In this document: positions 1 to 7,153 of the stretch, one piece after another | How positions within the stretch are numbered: position 1 is the stretch's first letter | How the letters are laid out: each line of letters opens with the position of its first letter | NCBI RefSeq assembly: GCF_026651855.1 | Contig: NZ_CP093280.1 | Coordinates: forward strand, 1,466,001 to 1,530,000 | Reading direction: 5' to 3' | Length of the DNA stretch: 64,000 nucleotides | DNA from: Pseudomonas silvicola | GTDB lineage: Bacteria; Pseudomonadota; Gammaproteobacteria; Pseudomonadales; Pseudomonadaceae | Made by a program: the position numbers and the translations under genes | The notes under the pieces: model-generated | What the model was told of the DNA's origin: nothing | Database searches by the model: none | The model's input: only the letters and a program-made list of their open reading frames with translations

Positions 1-1
1 A

Positions 2-520
2 ACGCTGACCGCCGTGGCGGCCAGCCCGGTCTTTGCCTTCAACCTCAACGATGCGGTGAACGCGGCCTCTTCACTACAGAACGGCCAGGCCGGCAACGCT
101 GCTTCCACCCCCCAGGCCGCGGGGCTGCTCAATAACCTGGGTGGCCAGTTGAAGGTCACGCCGGAGCAGGCGGTAGGCGGTACGGGCGCCATGTTGGGCC
201 TGGCGAAGAACAAGCTGAGTTCGTCGGACTACTCCCAGCTGACCCAGCAAGTGCCAGGGCTGGACAAGCTGGCCGGGGCCAACGCCGTGGGCAGTCTGGG
301 CGGGTTGCTGGGCAAGACCGGTACCGACAAGGGTGCCCTGACCAGTGCGCTGGGGGATGTGAAGAGCACCAATGACCTGAACAACGCCTTTGGTGCTCTG
401 GGCATGAACAGTGGCATGGTGGGCCAGTTCGCGCCGGTTATCCTGCAGTACCTGGGGCAGCAAGGCGTGGGCGGTGGCCTGCTGAAGACCCTGGGTGGTA
501 TCTGGGGTACCGGCGGCTAG
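2..520 (+). CDS. DUF2780-type secreted protein, 5' end cut off
   Basis: The reading frame is open from the left edge, so the true start lies outside the window. The first visible residues (TLTAVAASPVFAFN) read as the end of a signal peptide with an AxA-like cleavage site, so the protein is probably exported. The mature part, about 160 residues, is rich in Gly, Ala, Leu and Asn, with repeated short Gly/Leu helices (LLNNLGGQL, GSLGGLLG) and a Gly-rich C terminus. This composition fits the DUF2780 (VcgC/VcgE-like) family, whose function is unknown. It lies convergent to the acyltransferase that follows. The family call is from remembered sequence character and is moderately sure. Confidence 0.7.
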   Translation, partial: TLTAVAASPVFAFNLNDAVNAASSLQNGQAGNAASTPQAAGLLNNLGGQLKVTPEQAVGGTGAMLGLAKNKLSSSDYSQLTQQVPGLDKLAGANAVGSLGGLLGKTGTDKGALTSALGDVKSTNDLNNAFGALGMNSGMVGQFAPVILQYLGQQGVGGGLLKTLGGIWGTGG

Positions 521-614
521 ACCGCGTTGGTTGATTCCCGACTTTGGCCCGGTCCTGCAGCAGGCAGGTCTCTGTGCAGGAACGGGCGAACTCGAGAATC
601 AGGCACAACAGTGC

Positions 615-1505
615 TTACTGGCTCAACTCCCGGCGCAACGCCTCGATCCGCGCATCCTTCTCGCGCCACAAGCCGTTCACCCAGTCTTGCACGGTCTGGC
701 GAAACGCCGGGTCGTTCTCGTAGTCGCCGGCCAGCAGCGCCGGGTCGATATCGCGCGAGTGAATCTCGACGATCACCTGCTTGAGATCACCGCACAGCAA
801 ATTCCAGAAACCCGGAATTCTGCCTTCGGGGTACACCACGGTCACGTCGAGCATGCGGTCCAGCTGTGGGCCCATGGCCGCCAGCACGAAGGCCACGCCA
901 CCGGCCTTGGGCTTGAGCAGGTTTCTGAACGGCGAGGCCTGGGCGTCACGTTTGGCCTGGGTGAAACGCGTGCCTTCCAGGTAGTTGACCACGGTCACCG
1001 GCTGGCGCTTGAACAGCTCGCAGGCTTCGCGGGTGATTTCCAGGTCCTTGCCCTTGAGGTGCGGGTGCTTGTCCAGGAAGGCCTTGGTGTAGCGCTTCAT
1101 GAAGGGGTAGTCCAGCGCCCACCAGGCCAGGCCCAGGAACGGCACCCAGATCAGCTCTTTCTTGAGGAAGAACTTGAAGAACGGCGTGCGGCGGTTCAGA
1201 GCCTGGATCAGGGCGGGAATGTCGACCCAGGACTGGTGGTTGCTGACCACCAGGTAGGAAGTATCCCCGCGCAGGCTTTCGGCGCCGCGTATGTCCCAGC
1301 GGGTGGGGATGCACAGCCGGAAGATCAGCTTGTCGATTTCAGCCCATGTTTCAGCGATCCACATCACCACCCGCGAGGCGCGGTCGCGCCAGTGCCCGTG
1401 GACGACGAGCTTGAGCAGGGCAAAGAGCAGAAGAGGGCCGATGAGCACCAGGGTATTGAGCAAAAGCAGCAGTGTGGTGAAACTGCCGGCGAGCAGGCGA
1501 CGCAT
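615..1505 (-). CDS. Inner-membrane acyltransferase (PlsC/LPLAT family, YihG-like)
   Basis: A 296-residue protein with a hydrophobic N-terminal segment (residues about 4-35) and the two signature motifs of glycerophospholipid acyltransferases: NHQSWVD (HX4D, catalytic His/Asp) and YLEGTRF (glycerol-phosphate binding). It should transfer an acyl chain to a lysophospholipid-type acceptor at the inner membrane. Its length and the TRF variant resemble YihG-type 1-acylglycerol-3-phosphate acyltransferases rather than the shorter housekeeping PlsC. An upstream in-frame start at 1565 exists. I chose 1505 because it begins directly at the membrane helix and has an AAGAG ribosome-binding site about 8 bp upstream. 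It is divergent from the protease gene at 1698. Confidence 0.88.
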   Translation of the reverse strand: MRRLLAGSFTTLLLLLNTLVLIGPLLLFALLKLVVHGHWRDRASRVVMWIAETWAEIDKLIFRLCIPTRWDIRGAESLRGDTSYLVVSNHQSWVDIPALIQALNRRTPFFKFFLKKELIWVPFLGLAWWALDYPFMKRYTKAFLDKHPHLKGKDLEITREACELFKRQPVTVVNYLEGTRFTQAKRDAQASPFRNLLKPKAGGVAFVLAAMGPQLDRMLDVTVVYPEGRIPGFWNLLCGDLKQVIVEIHSRDIDPALLAGDYENDPAFRQTVQDWVNGLWREKDARIEALRRELSQ

Positions 1506-1697
1506 AAAACGACTCTTGGAGTAATTATGGCCGGCAATGATAAGCAGGTCCGCGCCTGACGCCAAATTGCCAGTGCCGAATGGTAATCGACAATTGTTTC
1601 ACGATTTTTTGGGTATGCTCCCACGCACCTGAAATATAGGCTGAACGCGCCCCCCTGTGGGAACGGGCGTAGCCATATCATCTGAGGAATACTGCCA

Positions 1698-2201
1698 GTG
1701 AAAACCGTTCTTGCACTGCTATCGCTGCTGGCCCTGCCGGTCTTGGCTGCCGAGCCGACCCTGTATGGGCGCTACGAAAACATCAAACTGCCGGAAATCG
1801 GCGGTGCCACGCTCAAGGCCAAGATGGACACCGGCGCGCTTACCGCTTCGCTTTCGGCCCGCGATATCCAGTTGTTCAAGCGTGACGGCGAAGACTGGGT
1901 GCGCTTCCGCCTGGCGACCAGGGACGCCGACGGCAAAGTGTTTGAACACAAGGTGGAGCGTATCAGCCGCATCAAGAGCCGCGCCGACGAGGAAGACGAA
2001 GGCGACACCGCCGAAGTAGCGAAGCGCCCGGTAGTCGAGCTGGAAATGTGCCTGGGTGGCACCAAGCGCACCATCGAAGCCAACCTGGTGGACCGCAGCA
2101 GTTTCAACTACCCGCTGCTGATCGGTGCCAAGGGCCTGCGCGAGTTCAACGCGGCGGTGAACCCGGCACGCCGCTACACCGCCGGCGACCCTGAGTGCTG
2201 A
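1698..2201 (+). CDS. Retropepsin-like aspartic protease (PF05618, RimB-like), exported
   Basis: A 167-residue protein with a GTG start, preceded by a TGAGGAA ribosome-binding site. Residues 1-17 form a signal peptide ending ALPVLAA. The core contains MDTGALTASLSA, the D-T-G-A active-site loop of single-domain retropepsin-like aspartic proteases, and a distal LIGAKGLREF segment typical of PF05618 (older annotations say ATP-dependent zinc protease). The signal peptide places it in the periplasm, unlike the cytoplasmic RimB associated with RimK. It ends 4 bp before creB, so it is probably co-transcribed with creBC. The substrate is unknown. Confidence 0.85.
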   Translation: MKTVLALLSLLALPVLAAEPTLYGRYENIKLPEIGGATLKAKMDTGALTASLSARDIQLFKRDGEDWVRFRLATRDADGKVFEHKVERISRIKSRADEEDEGDTAEVAKRPVVELEMCLGGTKRTIEANLVDRSSFNYPLLIGAKGLREFNAAVNPARRYTAGDPEC

Positions 2202-2205
2202 GGCC

Positions 2206-2880
2206 ATGGCGCACATATTGATCGTCGAAGACGAAGCCGCCATCGCCGACACGCTGATCTACGCCCTGCAGGGTGAAGGGTTCGAGACTACCTGGGTCAG
2301 CCTTGGCCAGGCCGCGCTGGAGCACCAGCGCCGCCAGCCGGCCGACCTGCTGATCCTGGACGTGGGCCTGCCGGATATCAGTGGCTTTGAAACCTGCAAG
2401 CAACTGCGCCGTTTCAGCGAAGTGCCGGTGATCTTCCTGACTGCGCGCGATGCCGAGATCGACCGGGTGGTGGGCCTGGAAATCGGTGCCGATGATTACG
2501 TGGTCAAACCGTTCAGCCCCCGGGAAGTCTCGGCGCGGGTGCGGGCCATCCTCAAGCGCGTGGTACCCCGGCAGGACACGCCGGCGCCGGTGTTCCAGGT
2601 AGACAACGAGCGTTTTCTGATCAGCTACCGTGGCCAGCCGCTGAGCCTGACGCGCCATGAATTTCGCCTGCTGCAGACGTTGCTTGACCAGCCTGAACGG
2701 GTATTGAGCCGGGAACAATTGCTCGACGCCGTGGGTGTGCCCAGCGACGCGGGCTACGAGCGCAGCATCGACACCCACATCAAGAGCCTGCGCGCCAAGT
2801 TGCGCCAGGTGGCCGGTGATGCCGAGCCGATCCAGACCCACCGGGGCCTGGGCTACAGCTATAGCCCGGGCAACAGCTGA
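2206..2880 (+). CDS. creB: Two-component response regulator CreB
   Basis: A 224-residue OmpR/PhoB-type regulator. The receiver domain has acidic residues VEDE near the N terminus, the phospho-acceptor Asp in LILDVGLPD (about residue 52) and the conserved Lys in VVKPF. The C-terminal winged helix has the recognition-helix pattern ERSIDTHIKSLRAKL. It overlaps creC by one base (TGATG), so the two are translationally coupled. In Pseudomonas, CreBC responds to inhibition of penicillin-binding protein 4 and affects beta-lactam response, biofilm and metabolism. The assignment rests on the creB-creC-creD order and domain content. Confidence 0.93.
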   Translation: MAHILIVEDEAAIADTLIYALQGEGFETTWVSLGQAALEHQRRQPADLLILDVGLPDISGFETCKQLRRFSEVPVIFLTARDAEIDRVVGLEIGADDYVVKPFSPREVSARVRAILKRVVPRQDTPAPVFQVDNERFLISYRGQPLSLTRHEFRLLQTLLDQPERVLSREQLLDAVGVPSDAGYERSIDTHIKSLRAKLRQVAGDAEPIQTHRGLGYSYSPGNS

Positions 2881-4304
2881 TGCGCCTGGGGATACGGATA
2901 TTCCTGGTCTACTTCTTCTTCGTCGGCCTGACCGGTTACTTCCTGCTGTACACCGTGCGCGAGGAAATCCGCCCAGGGGTGCGCCAGTCCACCGAAGAAA
3001 CCCTGGTGGACACCGCCAACCTGCTGGCCGAGATCCTGGCCCCCGACGTCAAGGCCGGCACCTTGAACCAGAGCCGCCTCAACGACGCCCTCAAGGCATA
3101 CGGCCGCCGCGAACCCAAGGCCGAGATCTGGGGGCTGGCGAAAAACCAGGTCAGCCACCGCATCTACGTCACCGACGCGCGGGGCATCGTATTGCTGGAC
3201 TCCGCCGGGCAGGCGGTGGGCCAGGACTATTCGCGCTGGAATGACGTCTACCTGACGTTGCGCGGCCAGTACGGTGCCCGGTCCACGCGTAGTGATCCCG
3301 CCGACCCCGAGTCCTCGGTGATGCACGTGGGCGCGCCGATCATGGACGGCGAGCAGATCATCGGCGAGGTCACCGTGGCCAAGCCCAACCGCTCGCTGCA
3401 ACCCTACATCGACCGCTCGGAGCGCCGGTTGCTGGCGTTCGGCCTGGGGCTGATCATCATGGGGTTGCTGGTGGGCGCGGGCCTGTCGTGGTGGCTGACC
3501 CGCTCGCTGCGCAAACTGACCTACTACGCCCAGGCCGTCAGCGAGGGCGAGCGCGTGGCCTTGCCTGCCTACGGCGGCGGGGAGCTGGCGCAACTGGCCA
3601 GCGCCGTGGCGCACATGCGCACTCAACTGGAAGGCAAGGACTACGTAGAGCGCTACGTCCACACCCTCACCCATGAACTGAAAAGCCCGCTGGCGGCCAT
3701 TCGCGGCGCGGCTGAGCTGTTGCAGGGGCCCATGCCGGCCGAGCAGCAACAGCGCTTCGTCGGCAACATCGACCGCGAAAGCGCGCGCTTGCAGCAGTTG
3801 ATCGAGCGGTTGCTGAACCTGGCCATGGTTGAACAGCGCCAAGGGTTGCAGGAGCAGTCCGATGTCGCCGTCGCGGCGTTGTTCGACGCTGTGGTGCAGA
3901 GCCAGGCAGCGCGGGTGCAGAGCAACGGTTTACACATCAGCAATGAAGTGCCGCAAGGGTTTGCCTTGCTGGGCGAACCCTTTCTGCTGCGCCAGGCCCT
4001 GAGCAACCTGCTGGACAATGCCCTGGACTTCACCCCGGCCGGCGGCCAGTTGCGCCTGCGGGTGGAAGGCCAGCAACTGCTGTTGTTCAACCAGGCGGAG
4101 GCTATCCCTGATTACGCGCTGGCGCGCTTGAGCGAACGCTTCTACTCGCTGCCAAGGCCCGGTACCGGACGCAAGAGTACCGGCCTTGGGCTGAACTTCG
4201 TCGAGGAGGTCCTGCAATTGCACGGTGGCCACCTGCACGTGGGCAACGTCGATTGCGGTGTGGAAGTACGCCTGTGGTTTCCGTGGACGCGAATCTCCAC
4301 ATAA
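2880..4304 (+). CDS. creC: Sensor histidine kinase CreC
   Basis: A 474-residue membrane kinase. One helix lies at residues about 7-27 and a second at about 183-203, bracketing a periplasmic sensor domain. A HAMP linker follows, then an H-box HTLTHELKSPLAAIRG (phosphorylated His near residue 264). An N-box (LLDNALDF) and a G-box (GRKSTGLGLNFVEEV) form the ATP-binding domain. It phosphorylates CreB. The start overlaps the creB stop, fixing the ATG at 2880. CreC is the usual name for this kinase when flanked by creB and creD, as here. Confidence 0.93.
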   Translation: MRLGIRIFLVYFFFVGLTGYFLLYTVREEIRPGVRQSTEETLVDTANLLAEILAPDVKAGTLNQSRLNDALKAYGRREPKAEIWGLAKNQVSHRIYVTDARGIVLLDSAGQAVGQDYSRWNDVYLTLRGQYGARSTRSDPADPESSVMHVGAPIMDGEQIIGEVTVAKPNRSLQPYIDRSERRLLAFGLGLIIMGLLVGAGLSWWLTRSLRKLTYYAQAVSEGERVALPAYGGGELAQLASAVAHMRTQLEGKDYVERYVHTLTHELKSPLAAIRGAAELLQGPMPAEQQQRFVGNIDRESARLQQLIERLLNLAMVEQRQGLQEQSDVAVAALFDAVVQSQAARVQSNGLHISNEVPQGFALLGEPFLLRQALSNLLDNALDFTPAGGQLRLRVEGQQLLLFNQAEAIPDYALARLSERFYSLPRPGTGRKSTGLGLNFVEEVLQLHGGHLHVGNVDCGVEVRLWFPWTRIST

Positions 4305-4376
4305 GCTCCACACACGCCACATACATCCCTCACTCGGTGCTCGCACACTCGCTCCATTGCCAAGGAGCGACTGCCC

Positions 4377-5738
4377 ATGAACCGAAACCTGAGTGTCAAA
4401 CTGGCCATGATCACCACGTTGATCGTGTTGCTGCTCATTCCCCTGTTGCTGATCGGCAACCTCATCAGCGAGCGCCAGTCGCGCCGCGATGGGGTGCTGG
4501 AGGATATCGCCCGCAGTTCCAGCCTGAGCCAGCAACTCAGCGGCCCGGTGCTGGTGGTGCCGTTCCGCAAGACCCTGCATCAGTGGAAAACCGACGAGAA
4601 AACCGGCCAACGCTACCAGGAAGATTCCCACGCCAGCGGGCGCCTCTACTTCCTGCCCCAGCGTTTCGACCTGGCGGCAGACCTGCGCACCGAGCGCCGG
4701 GCCCGGGGCATCTATGAAGCGCGGCTGTACCACGCCAGCAACCACATCGAAGCTGACTTCACGTTGCCGGAACGCTTGGGTATTACCGATGACCTCGCCG
4801 ATTACCAATTCGATGCCCCCTGGTTGGCGGTGGGTATCAGTGACATACGCGGCATCGAAGCCGGGCTGAAACTGGCAGTGGATGATCAGACCCTGGACTT
4901 CCAGCCCGGCACCCAGGTGGCCTGGCTGGGCAATGGCGTCCATGCCCAGTTGCCGGCGCTGGACGCCGCCGCGGCCCGCGAGTTGAAGGTGAAATTCGAC
5001 CTGGGCCTGCAAGGCACCGGCCGTTTCGATGTGCTGCCGGTGGGCCGCGAGAGCAGCGTGGCGCTCAAGGCTGACTGGCCACACCCCAGCTTCGTGGGCG
5101 ACTACCTGCCGGTGCAGCGCAACGTCGCCGCCAGTGGTTTCGACGCTCAGTGGCAGACGTCCTTTTTCTCCACCAACCTGCAGGAACGGCTGGACGATTG
5201 CCTGCAGACCAACCAGTGCGAGGGGTTCACCAACACTCGTTTCGGCGTCAGCCTGGTGGACCCGGTGGACCAATACCTCAAGGCCGACCGGGCGATCAAA
5301 TACGCGCTGCTGTTCGTGGCCCTGACGTTCGCCGGTTTCTTCCTGTTCGAAGTGCTCAAGCGCCTGGCGATTCACCCGGTGCAATACACCCTGGTGGGCT
5401 TCGCCCTGGCGTTGTTCTACCTGTTGCTGCTGTCGCTGGCCGAGCACATAGGCTTCGCCCTGGCTTACGGCCTTTCGGCCAGCGGGTGCGTGCTGTTGAT
5501 CGGCTTCTACGTCAGCCACGTACTGCACAGTTGGCGCAGCGGGCTGGGCTTTGGCGTCGGGCTGGCAGGCCTGTACGGGCTGCTGTTCGGGTTGCTGAGT
5601 GCCGAGGACTACGCATTGCTGATGGGGTCGCTGCTGTTGTTCGCAATGCTCGGGTTGTTCATGGTGCTGACCCGTCGGCTGGACTGGTATGGCGTGGGGC
5701 AGGTCAAGGCGGTGCAGGAGGTGAGCGATGTTGCGTGA
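4377..5738 (+). CDS. creD: Inner-membrane protein CreD
   Basis: A 453-residue CreD-family protein. It has an N-terminal helix (residues about 10-28), a large periplasmic domain (about 30-300) and a cluster of about five to six helices at the C terminus from LLFVALTFAGFFLFEVLK onward. CreD is a target and effector of CreBC; its molecular activity is not known. It lies 72 bp downstream of creC. I looked in that gap for the CreB tandem TTCAC repeat and did not see a clear copy, so it may be transcribed with creBC or from an unrecognised promoter. Confidence 0.92.
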   Translation: MNRNLSVKLAMITTLIVLLLIPLLLIGNLISERQSRRDGVLEDIARSSSLSQQLSGPVLVVPFRKTLHQWKTDEKTGQRYQEDSHASGRLYFLPQRFDLAADLRTERRARGIYEARLYHASNHIEADFTLPERLGITDDLADYQFDAPWLAVGISDIRGIEAGLKLAVDDQTLDFQPGTQVAWLGNGVHAQLPALDAAAARELKVKFDLGLQGTGRFDVLPVGRESSVALKADWPHPSFVGDYLPVQRNVAASGFDAQWQTSFFSTNLQERLDDCLQTNQCEGFTNTRFGVSLVDPVDQYLKADRAIKYALLFVALTFAGFFLFEVLKRLAIHPVQYTLVGFALALFYLLLLSLAEHIGFALAYGLSASGCVLLIGFYVSHVLHSWRSGLGFGVGLAGLYGLLFGLLSAEDYALLMGSLLLFAMLGLFMVLTRRLDWYGVGQVKAVQEVSDVA

Positions 5739-5774
5739 AGAGCGGCGGTGGATTGAAGGGTTTTTGATGTTTGT

Positions 5775-5806
5775 GCTGACCGGTGCCCCTGTCTCCACCG
5801 GTCAGC
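5775..5806. terminator. Hairpin between convergent genes creD and the small membrane protein
   Basis: Perfect 11-bp inverted repeat GCTGACCGGTG / CACCGGTCAGC with a 10-base loop, lying between two convergent gene ends. Neither side is followed by a proper T-run, so a termination role is inferred from position only. Confidence 0.4.
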
Positions 5807-5823
5807 AGGCGCCTGTGGCCGTT

Positions 5824-5994
5824 CTAACGCAAGGCCCGCAGGCTCAGCGCGGCGGGTATGCCGAGCCCCAGCCACGACAACCAGTCCCAGGCGCCATCGC
5901 CCAGCAACGCGGCAAACAGGCCCAGCGCACCCAGCAGGGCGATGGCCAGCGGGGCGCCGAACACGGGCCAGAAACGCGATGGCTTGCGGCTCAT
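5824..5994 (-). CDS. Small two-helix membrane protein of the siderophore locus
   Basis: A 56-residue protein starting MSRKPSRFWPVFG, with two hydrophobic helices (residues about 9-29 and 34-50) and a basic C terminus (SLRALR). Its ATG overlaps the stop codon of the PepSY-domain gene (ATGA), so it is translationally coupled to it. Small proteins of this kind follow PepSY-type genes in several Pseudomonas siderophore loci. I do not know a function; an accessory role with the PepSY protein is an inference from coupling alone. Confidence 0.72.
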   Translation of the reverse strand: MSRKPSRFWPVFGAPLAIALLGALGLFAALLGDGAWDWLSWLGLGIPAALSLRALR

Positions 5995-7091
5995 GCTTTC
6001 ACCTTGCGCCGTACCCACCACAGGTACAGCCCGCTGCCCAGCACAATGATGGTCAACACGTCGATCACCGCCCACAGGATCTGCATGGGCCGGCCGCCGT
6101 AGTCACCGTAATGCAATGGCTGCGACAGCCCCAGGGCGTCCATGTACCAAGGGCGCGCGCCCACGGCGGTGACGGCCAGGGTGCTGGCGTCGATCAGTAC
6201 CGGTGTCAGCAGATGCGAGGTCAGGTGGGTGGCGCCTTTCATGAACACCGCGTAGTGGTGTTCACTGGAGAAACGGGTGCCAGGGAAGGCAATGAAATCC
6301 GCTTCCATGCCCGGCGCGGCTTGTTCGGCGATGGCCAGCACCTGGCTGGCCGGTGCCCGCTGAACCAACGGTGGCGCATCACGGTACGGGGCGACCATGG
6401 CGGTGAGGGTGTCGTTGCGCCAGGCGTCGATCAGCAGGTCGGCGCAGGCGTTGATCACGCCGGTGATGCCCACCACCAGCGCCCAGGTGAAGGTGACGAT
6501 GCCGATGAGGTTATGCAGGTCCAGCCAGCGCACCCGCGTGGACTTGTCCCGACGCACGCTGGCGAAGGCCAGGCGGTTCATGAACGGCGCATACAGCACC
6601 ACCCCGGAAACGATGGCCAGCACGAACAGCAGCCCCATGAACGCCAGCAGCAACTTGCCCGGGAGCCCGGCGTACATGTCCACGTGCAGGCGTAGCATCA
6701 CCATCATGAAACCTCCGTTGGCCGACGGCATTTCCACCACTTCGCCCGTGCGGCTGTCCAGGCCGAAGGTGTGCGAGGTGTTGGGGTCGGCATCGGCGCT
6801 GGCAGCGGTGATGGCGAACAGGCCCTCTGGATTGTCGTCGTCCCAGCCGAAGTACTGCACCACCTCCCCAGGGCGGTGGGCCTCGGCGGCCCTGACCAGT
6901 TGCTCAAGGTCCAGGCGCGGCGTGTCGGCGGGCAGTTGCCGGTACTGGGGCGCGTCACCGAGCAGGGTTTCGATCTCGTGATGAAATACCAGCGGCAGGC
7001 CGGTGACGGCCAGCATCAGCAGGAAGAGGGTGCACACCAGGCTGGACCAGGTGTGGATGAAGGACCAGCGACGTATTGTTTTACTTTTCAT
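5991..7091 (-). CDS. PepSY-domain inner-membrane protein (FoxB/PiuB-like)
   Basis: A 366-residue protein with four long membrane segments (about residues 15-37, 135-160, 190-212 and 325-350) and a PepSY_TM architecture (HTWSSLVCTLFLLMLAVTG near the start, WLDLHNLIGIV in the middle). Proteins of this family beside TonB receptors, such as FoxB, act in the inner membrane in ferri-siderophore uptake or reduction. I chose the ATG at 7091 because a longer reading frame to 7139 would run through the terminator hairpin of the receptor gene. It lies downstream of the TonB receptor on the same strand, with the small membrane protein overlapping its end. Confidence 0.85.
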   Translation of the reverse strand: MKSKTIRRWSFIHTWSSLVCTLFLLMLAVTGLPLVFHHEIETLLGDAPQYRQLPADTPRLDLEQLVRAAEAHRPGEVVQYFGWDDDNPEGLFAITAASADADPNTSHTFGLDSRTGEVVEMPSANGGFMMVMLRLHVDMYAGLPGKLLLAFMGLLFVLAIVSGVVLYAPFMNRLAFASVRRDKSTRVRWLDLHNLIGIVTFTWALVVGITGVINACADLLIDAWRNDTLTAMVAPYRDAPPLVQRAPASQVLAIAEQAAPGMEADFIAFPGTRFSSEHHYAVFMKGATHLTSHLLTPVLIDASTLAVTAVGARPWYMDALGLSQPLHYGDYGGRPMQILWAVIDVLTIIVLGSGLYLWWVRRKVKA

Positions 7092-7113
7092 TTCACAGAC
7101 GTCCGGAATGACA

Positions 7114-7135
7114 AAGCCGCCCCGGGGGGCGGCTT
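7114..7135 (-). terminator. Hairpin terminator after the TonB receptor gene
   Basis: An 8-bp GC-rich stem AAGCCGCC / GGCGGCTT with a 6-base loop. Read on the minus strand it is followed by TTTGTCATT, a weak T-tract. It lies 18 bp past the receptor stop and before the PepSY gene, so it may give partial termination between them. Confidence 0.6.
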
Positions 7136-7153
7136 GCATGGTGCATCAGGCTT

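Noticed and set aside
4305-4376. CreB binding site (tandem TTCAC) before creD
   Set aside because: I searched the gap and found no two TTCAC words at the right spacing.
3930-5798. A 622-codon minus-strand frame opposite creC and creD
   Set aside because: It is rich in Gln, His and Ala with no domain, and lies antisense to well-supported genes.
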